A DNA stretch of 64,000 nucleotides from Oryzomonas japonica (GCF_008802365.1 NZ_VZQZ01000003.1:248001-312000), one strand, 5' to 3'; counted from the first letter of the stretch, positions 36,461-46,808 are shown. The notes: generated by a model not told the origin, from the letters alone. A program made the numbers and translations.

Positions 36461-37630
36461 TTATGGTTTTTGCTCCCCCTGAGGAATGATGTCTATGATG
36501 GTTACCTCGGGAGGGGCCAGCAGACGTAACGGCGGACCCCAGGTGCCGCTGCCGCGGGAGACGTGGATGAGCGAATTCTTGGCGGTAGCGGTCGTTCCGC
36601 AGGGGATGGGGTATTGGAGACGTACCAGCAGGTTAAAGGGAAATATCTGCCCCTTGTGAACATGGCCGGACAACTGTAAATCGAAAAGGCCGTCGCTAGC
36701 GGCCGGAATATCCGGCCGATGCTTGAGCAGGAGGCAAAAGCGGTCTCTGGGGACGGACCGCAGGAGCGCCTGTTCCGAAAGGGGAGGGGCGGGAACCCCC
36801 ATGCGCCGGCCGGCCGGATCGTCGACCCCGCTGATGGTGATGCCGTTGGGAAGGGGGACCGCCTGGTTGCGGAGCACGGTAAACCCGGCCGTGCGGGTGA
36901 AGGCCAGGGCCTGGTTCAGACCGGCGTAGAACTCGTGGTTGCCGGTCACGGCGTATTTTCCGCCCGGGGTCTCGATGGACGCCAGCATAGTGGCCAGCCT
37001 GTTCTGATGCGACATGACGTCCTCCCGGGAGAGCCTGCCATCCACCAGATCGCCGGTGGACACCAGAATGTCGGGCCGGGCATTTCGGACGGCGGTCAGG
37101 ATGCCGTTCAAACGGGATTCACGGAACAGGAGCCCGATGTGGACATCGGATATCTGCACAATCCTGACCCGGCCGACCGATGGCGGAAGTTTGGCCGTGG
37201 TCACCGTTACATGGTCGGTTCTGATGCGCCGGGCGTCGTAGAAGGCATAGGTGCTGGCAAGGAACGCGAATATCAGGGCGGTCGTGCAGGTGACGGTTGC
37301 GGTCAGAAACCCCGGGGTGGCGGTCCCCCAGAGGCGGTTCGACAGCCAGGCGAGCAGCCTTAGTGCGTCGCATGCCAGCAGGGTAGCGACAAAGATGAAT
37401 ATCGCCCCCATCCAGGTGTAGCCGGGCCATGCCAGGAAAAGAGCGCTCCGTTCCAGGCCGGCGCCTTCGGCCAGGCGCACCAGCATGGGGGCAGCGGTCA
37501 TCAGGATCATCCATGCCGCCAGTGCCAGGGTGAGGGGGTGGTTCGGCAGGAATGCGCCGCGCAGCCTGAGAAAGGCATAGGCGTGCATGCCGCCGTAGAG
37601 GCTCAGGAAGGTGATCAGGAAGAGGGACAT
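36461..37630 (-). CDS. Membrane metallophosphoesterase
   Basis: 389 residues. Four N-terminal transmembrane segments (about 1-130), then a calcineurin-like domain: QISDVHIGLLF, STGDLVDGR, VTGNHEFYAG and LSGHVHKGQIF, the full set of metal ligands. It resembles YkuE/LpxH-type membrane-anchored enzymes, perhaps acting on phospholipid or lipid A precursors; substrate unknown. Its start overlaps the end of rnhB by 16 bases. Confidence 0.87.
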   Translation of the reverse strand: MSLFLITFLSLYGGMHAYAFLRLRGAFLPNHPLTLALAAWMILMTAAPMLVRLAEGAGLERSALFLAWPGYTWMGAIFIFVATLLACDALRLLAWLSNRLWGTATPGFLTATVTCTTALIFAFLASTYAFYDARRIRTDHVTVTTAKLPPSVGRVRIVQISDVHIGLLFRESRLNGILTAVRNARPDILVSTGDLVDGRLSREDVMSHQNRLATMLASIETPGGKYAVTGNHEFYAGLNQALAFTRTAGFTVLRNQAVPLPNGITISGVDDPAGRRMGVPAPPLSEQALLRSVPRDRFCLLLKHRPDIPAASDGLFDLQLSGHVHKGQIFPFNLLVRLQYPIPCGTTATAKNSLIHVSRGSGTWGPPLRLLAPPEVTIIDIIPQGEQKP

Positions 37631-38265
37631 GGGACGTGTTCCTTGACGCCGCCGAAGCTCAGGCGGTGGACCGGTGAAGGGCCGAGTTGGCGGATCGCTG
37701 CAAGATGGGCGGCGCTGCCGTACCCCTTATGGCCGGCAAAGCCGTAGCCGGGGTACATGACATCCAGTTTCCGCATCAGACGGTCGCGGGTGACCTTGGC
37801 GATGATCGAGGCGGCTGCGATGGAGAGACTGAGGGAGTCCCCCTTTTTGACGGTTTTCTGGGGGAGGGTGGAGTCGATCTGGGTGATTCCGTCGATTAGA
37901 ATGAAATCGGGCCGGGGGGAGAGGGCGGTGACCGCTTCCAACATGGCATGGCGGGTGGCTTGGAGGATATTGATGCGGTCGATCAGCTCCGGGCTGCCCA
38001 TACCGACGCCGATGGTGAGGGCCTGGGCCTGGATGACATCGAAAAGGCGTTCGCGGGTTTCCGGAGAAAGTTTCTTCGAGTCATCGACCCCGGGGATGCG
38101 AAGCCCTTCGGGAAGTATGACCGCCGCCGCAACCACGGGACCGGCCAAGGGGCCGCGCCCCGCCTCGTCAACCCCGGCAATCATGGTAAACCCCCGACTG
38201 CGGGCGTGCTGCTCAAGGGCCAGGGTGTCCAGAGGGGGGACGGGAAAGAGTTCAGTTTGTCGCAT
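37615..38265 (-). CDS. rnhB: Ribonuclease HII
   Basis: 216 residues. GVDEAGRGPLAGPVVAAAV near the N-terminus (catalytic D-E), DDSKKLSPETRE, AAASIIAKVTRD and the last catalytic Asp in RKLDVMYPGYGFAGHKGY. It removes ribonucleotides from DNA. It follows rplS after a strong terminator-like hairpin. Confidence 0.95.
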   Translation of the reverse strand: MRQTELFPVPPLDTLALEQHARSRGFTMIAGVDEAGRGPLAGPVVAAAVILPEGLRIPGVDDSKKLSPETRERLFDVIQAQALTIGVGMGSPELIDRINILQATRHAMLEAVTALSPRPDFILIDGITQIDSTLPQKTVKKGDSLSLSIAAASIIAKVTRDRLMRKLDVMYPGYGFAGHKGYGSAAHLAAIRQLGPSPVHRLSFGGVKEHVPCPSS

Positions 38266-38277
38266 GGTTGGTCCCTA

Positions 38278-38316
38278 GAACCGAAAAAGCCCCGCTAAGC
38301 GGGGCTTTTTCGGTTC
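38278..38316 (-). terminator. Long perfect hairpin/terminator between rplS and rnhB
   Basis: GAACCGAAAAAGCCCCGC (38278-38295), 3-nt loop, exact complement (38299-38316): 18 bp, perfect. The internal T5 can act in either direction. It should limit transcription into rnhB. Confidence 0.8.
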
Positions 38317-38323
38317 TTTCTTC

Positions 38324-38680
38324 TCAGGCTCCGGCGATATATTTCTTCTCGCGGATGCGGGCCGCCTTGCCGCGCAGATTGCGCAGGTAGTACAGCTTGG
38401 CGCGGCGGACATGGCCGCGGGTCACGATCTCGATGGCCTCGATGCTGGGGGAGTGCAGCGGGAACACCCTCTCCACGCCAATGCCGTTGGAAATCTTGCG
38501 GACCGTGAAGGACTCGCGGATGCCGCCGTTCTGGCGGGCGATCACCACGCCCTGATAGGCCTGGAGACGACGTTTGTCGCCTTCAACGATCGCAACCTGT
38601 ACCTTGACCGTATCCCCGACTTTGAAGGGGGGGATGTTTTTCTTCATTTGTTCGAATTCCAGAGTATCGATGGTGTTCAT
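38324..38680 (-). CDS. rplS: 50S ribosomal protein L19
   Basis: 118 residues, [31 protein letters not shown] and [15 protein letters not shown] are diagnostic. L19 sits at the subunit interface. It is the last ribosomal gene of the ffh-rpsP-trmD group. Confidence 0.97.
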   Translation of the reverse strand: MNTIDTLEFEQMKKNIPPFKVGDTVKVQVAIVEGDKRRLQAYQGVVIARQNGGIRESFTVRKISNGIGVERVFPLHSPSIEAIEIVTRGHVRRAKLYYLRNLRGKAARIREKKYIAGA

Positions 38681-38713
38681 GAGTGCCTTCCTCCTCTATG
38701 TATCTGCTTCCTG

Positions 38714-39277
38714 TTAAAGTGCCTCTTGTTGTGTTCCCCTCAGGCGGTCGAGCATGATGGCCGCCGCCGAACGGACCGAGAGGTGGTTATAAGATCCTGC
38801 ACCCGCGATGGGCTCAAGAACGTAATCTGCCGCAATAAAGCATTCATCCGTTAGCCCCCAGCCGGTACCCAGAAGAAGCAGGTACGGTTGGTCGGCCTCG
38901 GCCAGCATCTGGCGGAAAGCCGGAAAGGAAAGGCTGTCCGGCCGCTGTGCCGCCCCGGTGATGATCGTCTTGACCGGCTTGGCAAATCCGGTCTGGAGAT
39001 CGTTGACGGCCGTTTTCAGGTCCGTGCAGATTCGGACGATACCGAGCGCCTCGCGGCGGTCCGGGTTGTAGTCCGCTCCCCACCCCTCCTGCCAGTGGCC
39101 GGTGATCCGTTCCGCCAGATTCCGTTGTTCGGCAGACGGGGTCACGATATAAAAGCGCTCCAGTCCAAAGGTACGCGATGAACGAGCGATATCGTGCAAA
39201 TCCAGGTTGGTCAGGGCGGTGGTCACCACCTCGCGCCGCTTGTTGTAAACCGGATGGTGCAGCAGCGCTATCGCCAT
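38714..39277 (-). CDS. SPOUT-type RNA methyltransferase (Aq_1898/PF09936-like)
   Basis: 187 residues from ATG 39277 (ACAGGG upstream; the longer frame runs into trmD). AIALLHHPVYNKR at the start, TGAAQRPDSLSF, LLLGTGWGLTD and the C-terminal GAGSYNHLSVRSAAAIMLDRL are the SPOUT knot features. This subfamily sits between trmD and rplS in delta-proteobacteria; its RNA target is not known to me. Confidence 0.85.
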   Translation of the reverse strand: MAIALLHHPVYNKRREVVTTALTNLDLHDIARSSRTFGLERFYIVTPSAEQRNLAERITGHWQEGWGADYNPDRREALGIVRICTDLKTAVNDLQTGFAKPVKTIITGAAQRPDSLSFPAFRQMLAEADQPYLLLLGTGWGLTDECFIAADYVLEPIAGAGSYNHLSVRSAAAIMLDRLRGTQQEAL

Positions 39278-39287
39278 GTTGGCCCTG

Positions 39288-40034
39288 TCAGCAGTCACAG
39301 GCGCCGTCTTCCCGTTCAATCTCGGCCAGCAACGCGCGATCTTCCTTGCTCAGGGCGATTTCCTCCAGCAGGTCCGGCCGGAGTGAGCGCGTTTTGCGCA
39401 ACGATTCGCGCCGCCGCCATTTTCTGATCAGCTCGTGGTTACCGGACAGGAGCACCTCCGGCACCTTGATGCCTGCGAATTCCGGCGGGCGTGTATACTG
39501 GGGATACTCCAGAAGGCCGTCGCAGAACGAGTCGGTTTCAGCCGATTCGTCGCTGCCGAGCACGCCGGGCAAAAGCCGCGTCACGGTATCCACAATAGCC
39601 ATGGCGGCGATTTCGCCCCCGGAAAGGACATAATCGCCCAGGGAGATATCATCCTCCACGTACAACTGGCGGATACGCTCGTCAATCCCTTCATAGCGGC
39701 CGCAGACGATGATCAGACCATCCCGTTCAGCCAGTTCCGCAGCCACCTGGTGGGTGAGGCGTCTCCCTTGTGGGGAGGTCATAACCACCGTCGAGGCGGG
39801 ACGACGGGCCTTGACCGCTTCGATGCAGGCGGCCAGGGGTTCCACCTTCATGACCATGCCGGCGCCGCCGCCATAGGGAGCGTCATCGGCGGTCTGGTGC
39901 CGGTCGGTGGCCCAATCGCGGATGTTGTGCAACGCAATCTCAATGAGCTGTTTGTCTTTCCCTCTCCTGATGATGCTCTCGTCGAAAGGACCGGCGAACA
40001 TCCCGGGGAAGAGGGTTAATATATCGAAAATCAT
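39288..40034 (-). CDS. trmD: tRNA (guanine-37-N1)-methyltransferase
   Basis: 248 residues. [37 protein letters not shown] and [12 protein letters not shown] are the TrmD knot residues. It makes m1G37 to prevent frameshifting. Its ATG overlaps the rimM stop by four bases. Confidence 0.97.
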   Translation of the reverse strand: MIFDILTLFPGMFAGPFDESIIRRGKDKQLIEIALHNIRDWATDRHQTADDAPYGGGAGMVMKVEPLAACIEAVKARRPASTVVMTSPQGRRLTHQVAAELAERDGLIIVCGRYEGIDERIRQLYVEDDISLGDYVLSGGEIAAMAIVDTVTRLLPGVLGSDESAETDSFCDGLLEYPQYTRPPEFAGIKVPEVLLSGNHELIRKWRRRESLRKTRSLRPDLLEEIALSKEDRALLAEIEREDGACDC

Positions 40035-40555
40035 AGATCCAGAAGCCCGTCCATTGGGGTGATGACCATGGTGCCGCCCGCCAGATCAACGGAGCTGATC
40101 ACGGAGGCTACCGCCGGGATCAGGTACTCCTGCTTCTCCTTGCGTACCACATAGACGTCGTTGCTTCCGGTCTCGAAGATGTCGGCCAGCGTACCGAGTT
40201 CGACCCCGTCGACGGTTACGACCCGAAGGCCGAGCAAGTCGCACCAGTAATACTCGTCATCTTCCGGTTCCGGCAACTGACTGCGCCGGAGACATAACTC
40301 GCTCCCCACCAGAGGCAGAACCTGGTCGATACTGTCGAAATCCCGCAGGCTGAGGATGAAGCCGGCGCTGTGCGGCTTTACACCCTTGACGGCGAATTCC
40401 CGCAGCGTCGTGCCGCCAGGGCTTCTCAGGGTGATGATCCGCGCAGCGCCCAAGCTCTCAAGGTTGCCCGAATAGGAATAGACCTTGAGTTGTCCCTTGA
40501 TCCCATGGGTCCCGCTGATCTTGCCCACGGTAATCAGTTCGTCCGGATCGCCCAT
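40031..40555 (-). CDS. rimM: Ribosome maturation factor RimM
   Basis: 174 residues. [17 protein letters not shown]-terminal barrel, then the PRC domain ([31 protein letters not shown]). It acts in 30S head assembly with S19. It overlaps khpA by one base. Confidence 0.95.
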   Translation of the reverse strand: MGDPDELITVGKISGTHGIKGQLKVYSYSGNLESLGAARIITLRSPGGTTLREFAVKGVKPHSAGFILSLRDFDSIDQVLPLVGSELCLRRSQLPEPEDDEYYWCDLLGLRVVTVDGVELGTLADIFETGSNDVYVVRKEKQEYLIPAVASVISSVDLAGGTMVITPMDGLLDL

Positions 40556-40785
40556 TATTCTACGATTTTGAGGATAGCCTTCTTGTTGTCCTTGGTGGAC
40601 ACGGCATTGAGGATCGTGCGAATTGCCTTGGCGGTACGGCCTTCCTTGCCGATGATACGCCCCATGTCCTCTTTGGCGACGGTCAGTTTAATGACCAAGG
40701 TATCCTCTTCCGTTTCCTCGGCCGCCTTGACCTGAGTCGGATCGTCAACCAATGCCTTTGCGATGGTTTCAACAAGTGCTTTCAT
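40555..40785 (-). CDS. khpA: KH-domain RNA-binding protein (KhpA/YlqC)
   Basis: 76 residues, a single KH domain with GKEGRTAKAIRT (GxxG loop). It sits between rpsP and rimM as usual. Family role: RNA chaperone, cell-division regulation in Gram-positives. Confidence 0.93.
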   Translation of the reverse strand: MKALVETIAKALVDDPTQVKAAEETEEDTLVIKLTVAKEDMGRIIGKEGRTAKAIRTILNAVSTKDNKKAILKIVE

Positions 40786-40839
40786 GTCGGTATCCTCTGC
40801 TCATGTAGAATCGCCGGCGGACCGGGGTGGATACACTCG

Positions 40840-41106
40840 CTATGCCGTCGGAGCCGCCGCCTTGCCCAAAACGCCGGCATTCTTGAGAAGCTGGCGAACG
40901 GTTTCGGTCGGTTGTGCGCCCTTTTCAAGCCAGGCCTGGGCCTTTTCCACGTTCAGCTTGATGGCTGCCGGATTTTTGGTAGGGTCGTAGGTCCCTACGT
41001 TTTCAATGAAACGTCCATCCCTGCGGCAGCGCTCATCGGCTACAACCACTTGGTAGAAAGGTCTTTTCTTTGCGCCTGCACGTGCAAGCCTGATCTTGAT
41101 TGCCAT
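40840..41106 (-). CDS. rpsP: 30S ribosomal protein S16
   Basis: 88 residues starting [24 protein letters not shown], and [18 protein letters not shown] lies before the ATG (AGGAGG 6 nt upstream). Confidence 0.97.
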   Translation of the reverse strand: MAIKIRLARAGAKKRPFYQVVVADERCRRDGRFIENVGTYDPTKNPAAIKLNVEKAQAWLEKGAQPTETVRQLLKNAGVLGKAAAPTA

Positions 41107-41165
41107 CTGAATCCTCCTGATTCTTTCTTCTGCGAAGTTAAGTAAAACCGTAATGCGATTGTTGT

Positions 41166-42527
41166 CTAGCCGAACGGGAGCATGCCCTTGCCAAGCCCCC
41201 CCATACCCTTGAGGAGCCCCTTGGGGCCGAGTTTCTGGAGCTGTTTGACCACCTTCTGCGCCTCGGTGAAGCGCTTGAGCAGTTGGTTGACCTCCTGCAC
41301 GGTGGTGCCGCTCCCTTTGGCGATCCGCAGGCGCCTGCTGCCGTTGATGATACCGTGATTGGCCCTCTCGCCCGGCGTCATGGAACGGATAATCGCCTCG
41401 ATCCGCTTCATTTCGTTCTCGCTGGGCTGGGCCCCCTGCATCTGCTTCATCATTTTGCCCATGCCGGGGATCATCCCCATGAGCGATTCCAGCGAACCCA
41501 TCTTCTTGATCTGCTGGAGCTGGGCCAGGAAATCTTCCAGGTCGAACTGGTTCTTCTTCAGTTTCTGTTGGAGCCGGGCAGTCTCTTTTTCGTCAAAGAC
41601 CGACTGGGCTTTTTCCACCAGCGTGAGGACATCGCCCATGCCCAGGATGCGCGATACAAGGCGATCGGCGTGGAAAACCTCCAAGGCGTCGAGTTTCTCA
41701 CCCAGGCCGACGAACTTGACCGGTTTGCCGGTAACCGCCCTGACGGAAAGAGCGGCGCCACCTTTGGCGTCGCCGTCCAGCTTGGTCAGGACCACGCCGG
41801 TGATGTCCAGCCGCTCGTTGAATCCGCCGGCAACGTTGACGGCTTCCTGGCCGGTCATGGCGTCCGCCACAAAGAGTATTTCCAAGGGCAGAACAGATGC
41901 CTTGATCTCGGCCAGTTCGTTCATCAGAAAATCGTCGATCTGGTGCCGTCCGGCAGTATCGAGGATAACCGTGTCGAAACCGTTCAATTCGGCGAAACGC
42001 ATGGCGGCCGAACAGATATCGACCGGTTTTTGGTCGGCCGAGGAGTTGAAGACCTCAAGGCCGAGTTGTCTGCCGACGGTGGCAAGCTGTTCAATGGCGG
42101 CCGGGCGGTAGACGTCGGCCGGGACCAGCAACGGACGGCGTTTCAGATTCTTCAGGTGCCGGCCCAGTTTGCCGCAGGTGGTCGTCTTGCCCGCACCCTG
42201 AAGGCCGACCATCATGATCGCCACCGGCGGTTTGGCCGACAGATTGAGGCCATTGTCCTCGTTGCCGCCCATGACGGCCACCAGTTCGTCGTGGACGATC
42301 TTGATGACCTGCTGGCCCGGCGTCAGGCTCTGCACGACTTCGGTGCCGACCGCCTTGACGCGTACGCTCTCGACAAAGTCCTTGACGACCTTGAAATTGA
42401 CATCAGCCTCAAGGAGCGCCAGGCGGACCTCCCGCAGCGCCTCCTTGATATTGTCCTCGGTCATTACCCCCTGGCCGCGGAGCTTTTTGAAGACCGATTC
42501 AAGTTTTTCCGAAAGGCTGTCAAACAT
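41166..42527 (-). CDS. ffh: Signal recognition particle protein Ffh
   Basis: 453 residues. NG domain: [15 protein letters not shown] (about 108-122), [22 protein letters not shown]; Met-rich M domain about 325-453 ([34 protein letters not shown]). It targets nascent membrane proteins with 4.5S RNA. It is the head of the ribosomal/tRNA modification cluster. DTAGRHQID is close to the more common DTAGRLHID. Confidence 0.96.
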   Translation of the reverse strand: MFDSLSEKLESVFKKLRGQGVMTEDNIKEALREVRLALLEADVNFKVVKDFVESVRVKAVGTEVVQSLTPGQQVIKIVHDELVAVMGGNEDNGLNLSAKPPVAIMMVGLQGAGKTTTCGKLGRHLKNLKRRPLLVPADVYRPAAIEQLATVGRQLGLEVFNSSADQKPVDICSAAMRFAELNGFDTVILDTAGRHQIDDFLMNELAEIKASVLPLEILFVADAMTGQEAVNVAGGFNERLDITGVVLTKLDGDAKGGAALSVRAVTGKPVKFVGLGEKLDALEVFHADRLVSRILGMGDVLTLVEKAQSVFDEKETARLQQKLKKNQFDLEDFLAQLQQIKKMGSLESLMGMIPGMGKMMKQMQGAQPSENEMKRIEAIIRSMTPGERANHGIINGSRRLRIAKGSGTTVQEVNQLLKRFTEAQKVVKQLQKLGPKGLLKGMGGLGKGMLPFG

Positions 42528-42615
42528 CGTCGTTGCATCGTCTCATGGTACGGAATATTCCAAAAGGGGTTTACTATAAAGTAGCCTTTGGAGAACTGTC
42601 AAGAACTATTTGTTT

Positions 42616-43194
42616 TTAAAGCCGTATTGCCTGTCCTGCTGAAAGCAGGCTTTCGGCGATGGTAAGCATGTTTGTGGTGCCGCCGGCCCTCAGCTTGTCC
42701 TTGAGTTTGAAGAAGTCCAGGCAGAGGCCGCAGGAGAGAATTTCCACCCCCATGCCCCCCAGTTTTTCCAGCGCCTCCAGCACATCCGAACCTTCCGTGG
42801 TCAGGAGCACCCCGGTGTTGAGGAAGAGCATGCGCGCCGGGAGTTCGCTCGTTTCCAGCAGGGTGTGGATGAAGTTCTTCATCAGCAGGCGCCCCAATTC
42901 CTCCGGGCCGTCCCCCAGGCGGTCGGATGTGATCAATAGCACCCGTTCGCCGGTGACGGCAGTCGTCGCCGCTTTCTGCGCCGGTTCGCCGCTGGAGACA
43001 ATGGTCAGGGCCCAGCCGGCGCCGTCCCGCTCCTCACTCACCCGACAGCCGCGATTGCGGGCAAATCGGGTGACGTTCTCCCGCGGTGCGCCGTCGTCCA
43101 GCAGGACCCGCAACTCCGTCTGCTCCTCCAACGCCTTCTTCACCGTAATCACCGGGGCCGGGCAGGCCAGGTTCCTGCAGTCGATGGTAGTCAT
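42616..43194 (-). CDS. yedF: YedF-type selenium metabolism sulfurtransferase-like protein
   Basis: 192 residues. N-terminal TusA-like domain (CRNLACPAPVITVKKAL, with CPxP) and C-terminal DsrE-like domain (LLITSDRLGDGPEELG, ILSCGLCLDFF). The family occurs in selenium-using genomes. Start MTTIDC at 43194; a longer frame has no ribosome site. Confidence 0.88.
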   Translation of the reverse strand: MTTIDCRNLACPAPVITVKKALEEQTELRVLLDDGAPRENVTRFARNRGCRVSEERDGAGWALTIVSSGEPAQKAATTAVTGERVLLITSDRLGDGPEELGRLLMKNFIHTLLETSELPARMLFLNTGVLLTTEGSDVLEALEKLGGMGVEILSCGLCLDFFKLKDKLRAGGTTNMLTIAESLLSAGQAIRL

Positions 43195-43210
43195 TTCTTT
43201 TCGTACCTCT

Positions 43211-43513
43211 CTATAAAATAGTCGGGGGCCCGTTTGCCTCGTTAACCCAAAACGTAACGAACTCTCCCCCCATGTATTGGCTGACAAAGGCCGGCAGCAG
43301 GCTTTCCCGTTCCAGTATCCGCATGATTTCCTCCCGCACATCCTCGCTGAAGCGCAAGGCCAGCCCGCAGTCGGTCTGGAGCTGACGGGGGGCGGGTATG
43401 AGCAGCACCGGCAGCCCGAGGGCCTTGAGCACGCCCTCGGCCTTCATGACCCGGTGGCCGGAATTGAATACCGCCAGTAAATGTCCCTCCTGTACCATAA
43501 GGCGTTTCTCCAT
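43211..43513 (-). CDS. DUF3343 putative Se/S carrier-like protein
   Basis: 100 residues with HLLAVFNSGHRVMKAEGVLKALGLPVLLIPAPRQLQTDCGLALRF, split here into AVFNSGHRVMKAE and the DCGLALRF stretch, the DUF3343 core. It is the usual partner of yedF, 16 bases upstream. Biochemistry is not settled. Confidence 0.82.
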   Translation of the reverse strand: MEKRLMVQEGHLLAVFNSGHRVMKAEGVLKALGLPVLLIPAPRQLQTDCGLALRFSEDVREEIMRILERESLLPAFVSQYMGGEFVTFWVNEANGPPTIL

Positions 43514-43588
43514 CTCCCCATCCTGTTAGAACATAAGCGGATTGACAAACTGTAGACGAATTTCTACTATGCTTGAAAGGAGTTGTTC

Positions 43589-43846
43589 ATGCAAGAGTCT
43601 TTGACAGTTGTACTGGTGGTTTGTGTGGCGTTCCTTTCCAGTATTCCCTGCGGGTATTTGCGCCAGAATTACAAAAAATATTCATTCATGTGGTTTTTGC
43701 TCATTCATGTTTCGATCCCCATTATTGCCCTGCTGCGCATCTCGGCCGGCCTCAGTTGGCGCGTCATCCCCCTTACCCTGGGAGGGGCGGTGGCCGGCCA
43801 GATTACGGGTGGCATCATCAACCGGCGGAGAAAACAAAATGGCTAA
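43589..43846 (+). CDS. Small membrane protein
   Basis: 85 residues; AAGGAG 6 nt before ATG 43589. Three hydrophobic stretches (LTVVLVVCVAFLSSIPCGYL, FMWFLLIHVSIPIIALL, VIPLTLGGAVAGQITGGII). Its stop overlaps the start of the DUF721 gene by 8 bases. Function unknown. Confidence 0.65.
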   Translation: MQESLTVVLVVCVAFLSSIPCGYLRQNYKKYSFMWFLLIHVSIPIIALLRISAGLSWRVIPLTLGGAVAGQITGGIINRRRKQNG

Positions 43847-44324
43847 GCGGGTGAAGATGCGCTTCCCCCAACTCCTGCCGGACCTGCTCAAAAAACAGAT
43901 GGCCGGGCTCGGATTGGCGGAACGGCTGCGGGAGGTGGAGATCTGGCGTCTCTGGCCCGAGGTGGTCGGCCCGACGGTGGCCTCGCGGGCGCAACCGCTG
44001 CGGATCATCAACGGCACCCTGACCGTTGCCGTGTCGAGCGCCGCCTGGATGCAGGAGCTGCGGTTCCTCACCACCATGATGAAGCAAAAGCTTAACGAAC
44101 AGCTTGGGGCGGAGTTGATCAAGGAGATTGTCCTCCGGCCCGGTACGTTTGCAAAGAGTGCCGGGTCCGCCGATGATGACGAACCGGCGCCCCCGAAAGT
44201 TCTGAGCGAGCAGCAAAAGGCGTTTATCGCCGAACAGGCGGCCGGTATTGTCGACCCTGAAACGCGTGAGGCCTTTGTGAACCTGATGACGACCTCGTTC
44301 GAACGGGGCCGCTCGCGTTCCTGA
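43839..44324 (+). CDS. DUF721/DciA-family protein
   Basis: 161 residues. The DUF721 domain (LWPEVVGPTVASRAQPLRIINGTLTVAVSSAAWMQEL, split at IINGTLTV) is complete. DciA loads the replicative helicase in many bacteria; that the present protein does so is inference. GGAG stands 9 nt before the ATG inside the upstream gene. Confidence 0.82.
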   Translation: MAKRVKMRFPQLLPDLLKKQMAGLGLAERLREVEIWRLWPEVVGPTVASRAQPLRIINGTLTVAVSSAAWMQELRFLTTMMKQKLNEQLGAELIKEIVLRPGTFAKSAGSADDDEPAPPKVLSEQQKAFIAEQAAGIVDPETREAFVNLMTTSFERGRSRS

Positions 44325-44342
44325 CGGCAAGCACGTAAAATA

Positions 44343-44397
44343 CGAAAAAACAGGCAGCCCCGCTCTTCGTGAGTTTCTCACCGTGGTCCGGGGCTGT
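44343..44397 (-). terminator. Terminator after ettA
   Basis: CAGCCCCG and CGGGGCTG form the outer stem, with an inner GTGAG/CTCAC hairpin, followed on the minus strand by TTTTTTC. Confidence 0.75.
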
Positions 44398-44429
44398 CTG
44401 GTTGTGGATCGAAATCGTGTTGTTGAGTG

Positions 44430-46109
44430 TCAGGCCCTGGTCAACTGACGGTATTTGATGCGGTGCGGTTGCTCCGCCGCCGCGCCCAGCCGCTTCCTGC
44501 GGTCCTCTTCGTATTCTGAATAGTTGCCGTCGAAGAACACCACGCTGGAATCTCCCTCGAAGGCCAGGATGTGGGTGGCGATACGGTCCAGGAACCAGCG
44601 GTCATGGCTGATGACCACGGCGCAGCCGGCAAAGTTCTCCAGCGCCTCCTCCAGGGCGCGCATGGTGTTCACGTCCAGGTCATTGGTCGGTTCGTCCAGC
44701 AGGATCACATTGGCCCCGCTTTTGAGCATCTTGGCCAGGTGTACCCGGTTGCGTTCGCCGCCGGAGAGCATGCCCACCTTCTTCTGCTGGTCCGCACCGG
44801 AAAAGTTGAAGCGCGACACGTAGGCCCGTGAGTTGACGGCCACCTTGCCGAGTTGGACGGTGTCCTGCCCCTCGGATATCTCCTCCCAGATATTCCGGTC
44901 CGGGTTCAGGGCGTCGCGGCTCTGGTCCACGTAGGCCAACTGCACGGTGTCGCCGATACGGAACGAACCGCTGTCCGGCCGTTCCTGGCCGGTGATCATG
45001 CGGAACAGGGTCGTCTTGCCGGCGCCGTTGGGGCCGATGATCCCTACGATGCCGCCCCGGGGCAGCCGGAAGTTCATTGCTTCGAACAGCAGCCGGTCGC
45101 CGAAGCCTTTGGCCACGTTGTCCGCCTCGATGACGATATCCCCCAGGCGCTGCCCTGGCGGGATATAGATCTCCAGGTCTTTGGCCTGTTTTTCGCTTTC
45201 CTGGGCCACCAACTGTTCATAGGCGCTGATGCGGGCCTGGGACTTGGCGTGGCGTCCCTTGGGGGACATCCTGATCCACTCCAGTTCGCGTTGCAGGGTC
45301 TTCTGACGATCGCTCTCCTGCTTTTCCTCCTGGGCCAGGCGGTTTTGCTTCTGTTCCAGCCAGGAGGAGTAGTTGCCCTTCCAGGGGATGCCCTCGCCCC
45401 GGTCCAGCTCCAGAATCCAGCCGGCCACATTGTCCAGGAAATAGCGGTCGTGGGTCACGGCGATGACGGTGCCGGCATAGTTGTGCAGGTGGTGCTCCAG
45501 CCAGGCTACGGTTTCGGCGTCCAGGTGGTTGGTCGGCTCGTCCAGGAGCAGGATGTCCGGTTTTTTCAGGAGCAACCGGCAGAGCGCCACGCGGCGTTTT
45601 TCACCGCCGGAGAGTACCTTGACCGGCGTGTCTCCCGGCGGGCAGCGCAAGGCATCCATGGCCATTTCCAAGCGGCTGTCCAGGTCCCAGGCGTCCAGGT
45701 GGTCCAGTTTCTCCTGCAGGGTGGCCTGACGTTCGCATAACTTTTCGAAATCGGCGTCCGGCTCGGAGAACTTGTCGGTGATGGCGTTGAACTCGGCCAG
45801 CAGGTCTACCGTCTCCTGGACCCCTTCCTCCACCACCTGGCGCACGGTCTTGGCCTCGTCCAGGTGTGGTTCCTGCTCCAGATAGCCCACGGTGTAGCCG
45901 GGGGAGAGCACCGCCTGGCCGTTGAAATCCTTGTCCACGCCGGCCATGATCCTGAGCAGGGAACTCTTGCCCGAACCGTTCAGGCCCAGCACGCCGATTT
46001 TGGCACCATAAAAGTAGGAGAGGGATATGTCCTTGATGACCGGTTTCTTGTCGTAAAACTTGCTGACCCGCATCATCGAGTAAATGATTTTAGTAACTTC
46101 CTGTGCCAC
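44430..46109 (-). CDS. ettA: ABC-F ATPase, energy-dependent translational throttle EttA
   Basis: 559 residues, E. coli EttA length. Two ABC domains: Walker [10 protein letters not shown] and GPNGAGKTT, signatures LSGGEKRRV and LSGGERNRV, Walker [12 protein letters not shown] and [10 protein letters not shown], an arm insert in domain 1, and a basic linker. EttA gates ribosomes into elongation by ATP state. A sigma-70-like promoter lies at 46144-46173. Confidence 0.93.
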   Translation of the reverse strand: MAQEVTKIIYSMMRVSKFYDKKPVIKDISLSYFYGAKIGVLGLNGSGKSSLLRIMAGVDKDFNGQAVLSPGYTVGYLEQEPHLDEAKTVRQVVEEGVQETVDLLAEFNAITDKFSEPDADFEKLCERQATLQEKLDHLDAWDLDSRLEMAMDALRCPPGDTPVKVLSGGEKRRVALCRLLLKKPDILLLDEPTNHLDAETVAWLEHHLHNYAGTVIAVTHDRYFLDNVAGWILELDRGEGIPWKGNYSSWLEQKQNRLAQEEKQESDRQKTLQRELEWIRMSPKGRHAKSQARISAYEQLVAQESEKQAKDLEIYIPPGQRLGDIVIEADNVAKGFGDRLLFEAMNFRLPRGGIVGIIGPNGAGKTTLFRMITGQERPDSGSFRIGDTVQLAYVDQSRDALNPDRNIWEEISEGQDTVQLGKVAVNSRAYVSRFNFSGADQQKKVGMLSGGERNRVHLAKMLKSGANVILLDEPTNDLDVNTMRALEEALENFAGCAVVISHDRWFLDRIATHILAFEGDSSVVFFDGNYSEYEEDRRKRLGAAAEQPHRIKYRQLTRA

Positions 46110-46143
46110 GTGCAGTCTCCTTTGGGAACCGAAATGTCACATC

Positions 46144-46173
46144 CTTTTACACGCCGCTTGTGACGACTGTCAA
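46144..46173 (-). promoter_or_regulatory. Possible promoter of ettA
   Basis: Minus-strand TTGACA (46168-46173), 18-nt spacer, TAAAAG (46144-46149). Weak -10. Confidence 0.4.
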
Positions 46174-46202
46174 CCGCTTTGGATTTTTCCGCAGGCAATC
46201 GC

Positions 46203-46230
46203 TTGACAAATAAGAGGCAATAGGTAGTGT
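46203..46230 (+). promoter_or_regulatory. Possible promoter of the ferritin-like gene
   Basis: TTGACA (46203-46208), 16-nt spacer, TAGTGT (46225-46230). Weak -10. No Fur-type repeat seen. Confidence 0.4.
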
Positions 46231-46292
46231 TTATGTCTATCCGACGGCAGGTGCCGGTAGTATCAGAATCCAGGGAAAGGAGATCAGATATC

Positions 46293-46784
46293 ATGAGTAT
46301 TAACGTTCAGGAGGCTGTCAAACGTTCAATTCAGACCGAAAAGAACGCCATGAATTTTTACCAGGTGGGTGCCAAACAGATGAGGGACACGGCTGCCCGC
46401 CGGACATTCGAAGTTCTGGCACAGGAAGAACGGGAGCATGCCGGGCAATTTTACCGGATATATGATGGCAAGGATATCCCGTCCCTGGACCAGTTCCTTG
46501 ATACCCCCCCCGACAATGAATCGAGCTGGATTGCGTCGATCTCCCGGCTCATCGACGAGGACTTTACCGAACAAAAGGCTCTGGAGCTGGCTATGGAGCG
46601 GGAGCAAAACCTGGAGCAGACCCTGCTGGAAACAGCGGCAAAGGTTGACGACTCCGGGGTACGGGCGGTGTACGAACTGAACGCCAAGGAAACCCACAAT
46701 CACTACCTGATGATCGAGTCCGAATATGCGCGTGTCATGGGTATGGTGCATGAAACCGACATGGACACGTATGTGAGAGAATAG
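46293..46784 (+). CDS. Ferritin-like family protein
   Basis: 163 residues. Helices with EKNAMNFYQVG, AQEEREHAGQFYRIY, ALELAMEREQNLEQ and ELNAKETHNHYLMIE, matching the rubrerythrin/YciF-like diiron bundle. AAAGGAG precedes the ATG. A paralogue-like protein is at 31505-31960. No rubredoxin tail. Peroxide reduction or iron handling is possible; not shown. Confidence 0.83.
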   Translation: MSINVQEAVKRSIQTEKNAMNFYQVGAKQMRDTAARRTFEVLAQEEREHAGQFYRIYDGKDIPSLDQFLDTPPDNESSWIASISRLIDEDFTEQKALELAMEREQNLEQTLLETAAKVDDSGVRAVYELNAKETHNHYLMIESEYARVMGMVHETDMDTYVRE

Positions 46785-46808
46785 CTGCCGTATTTCCTGC
46801 AAGCGGTA

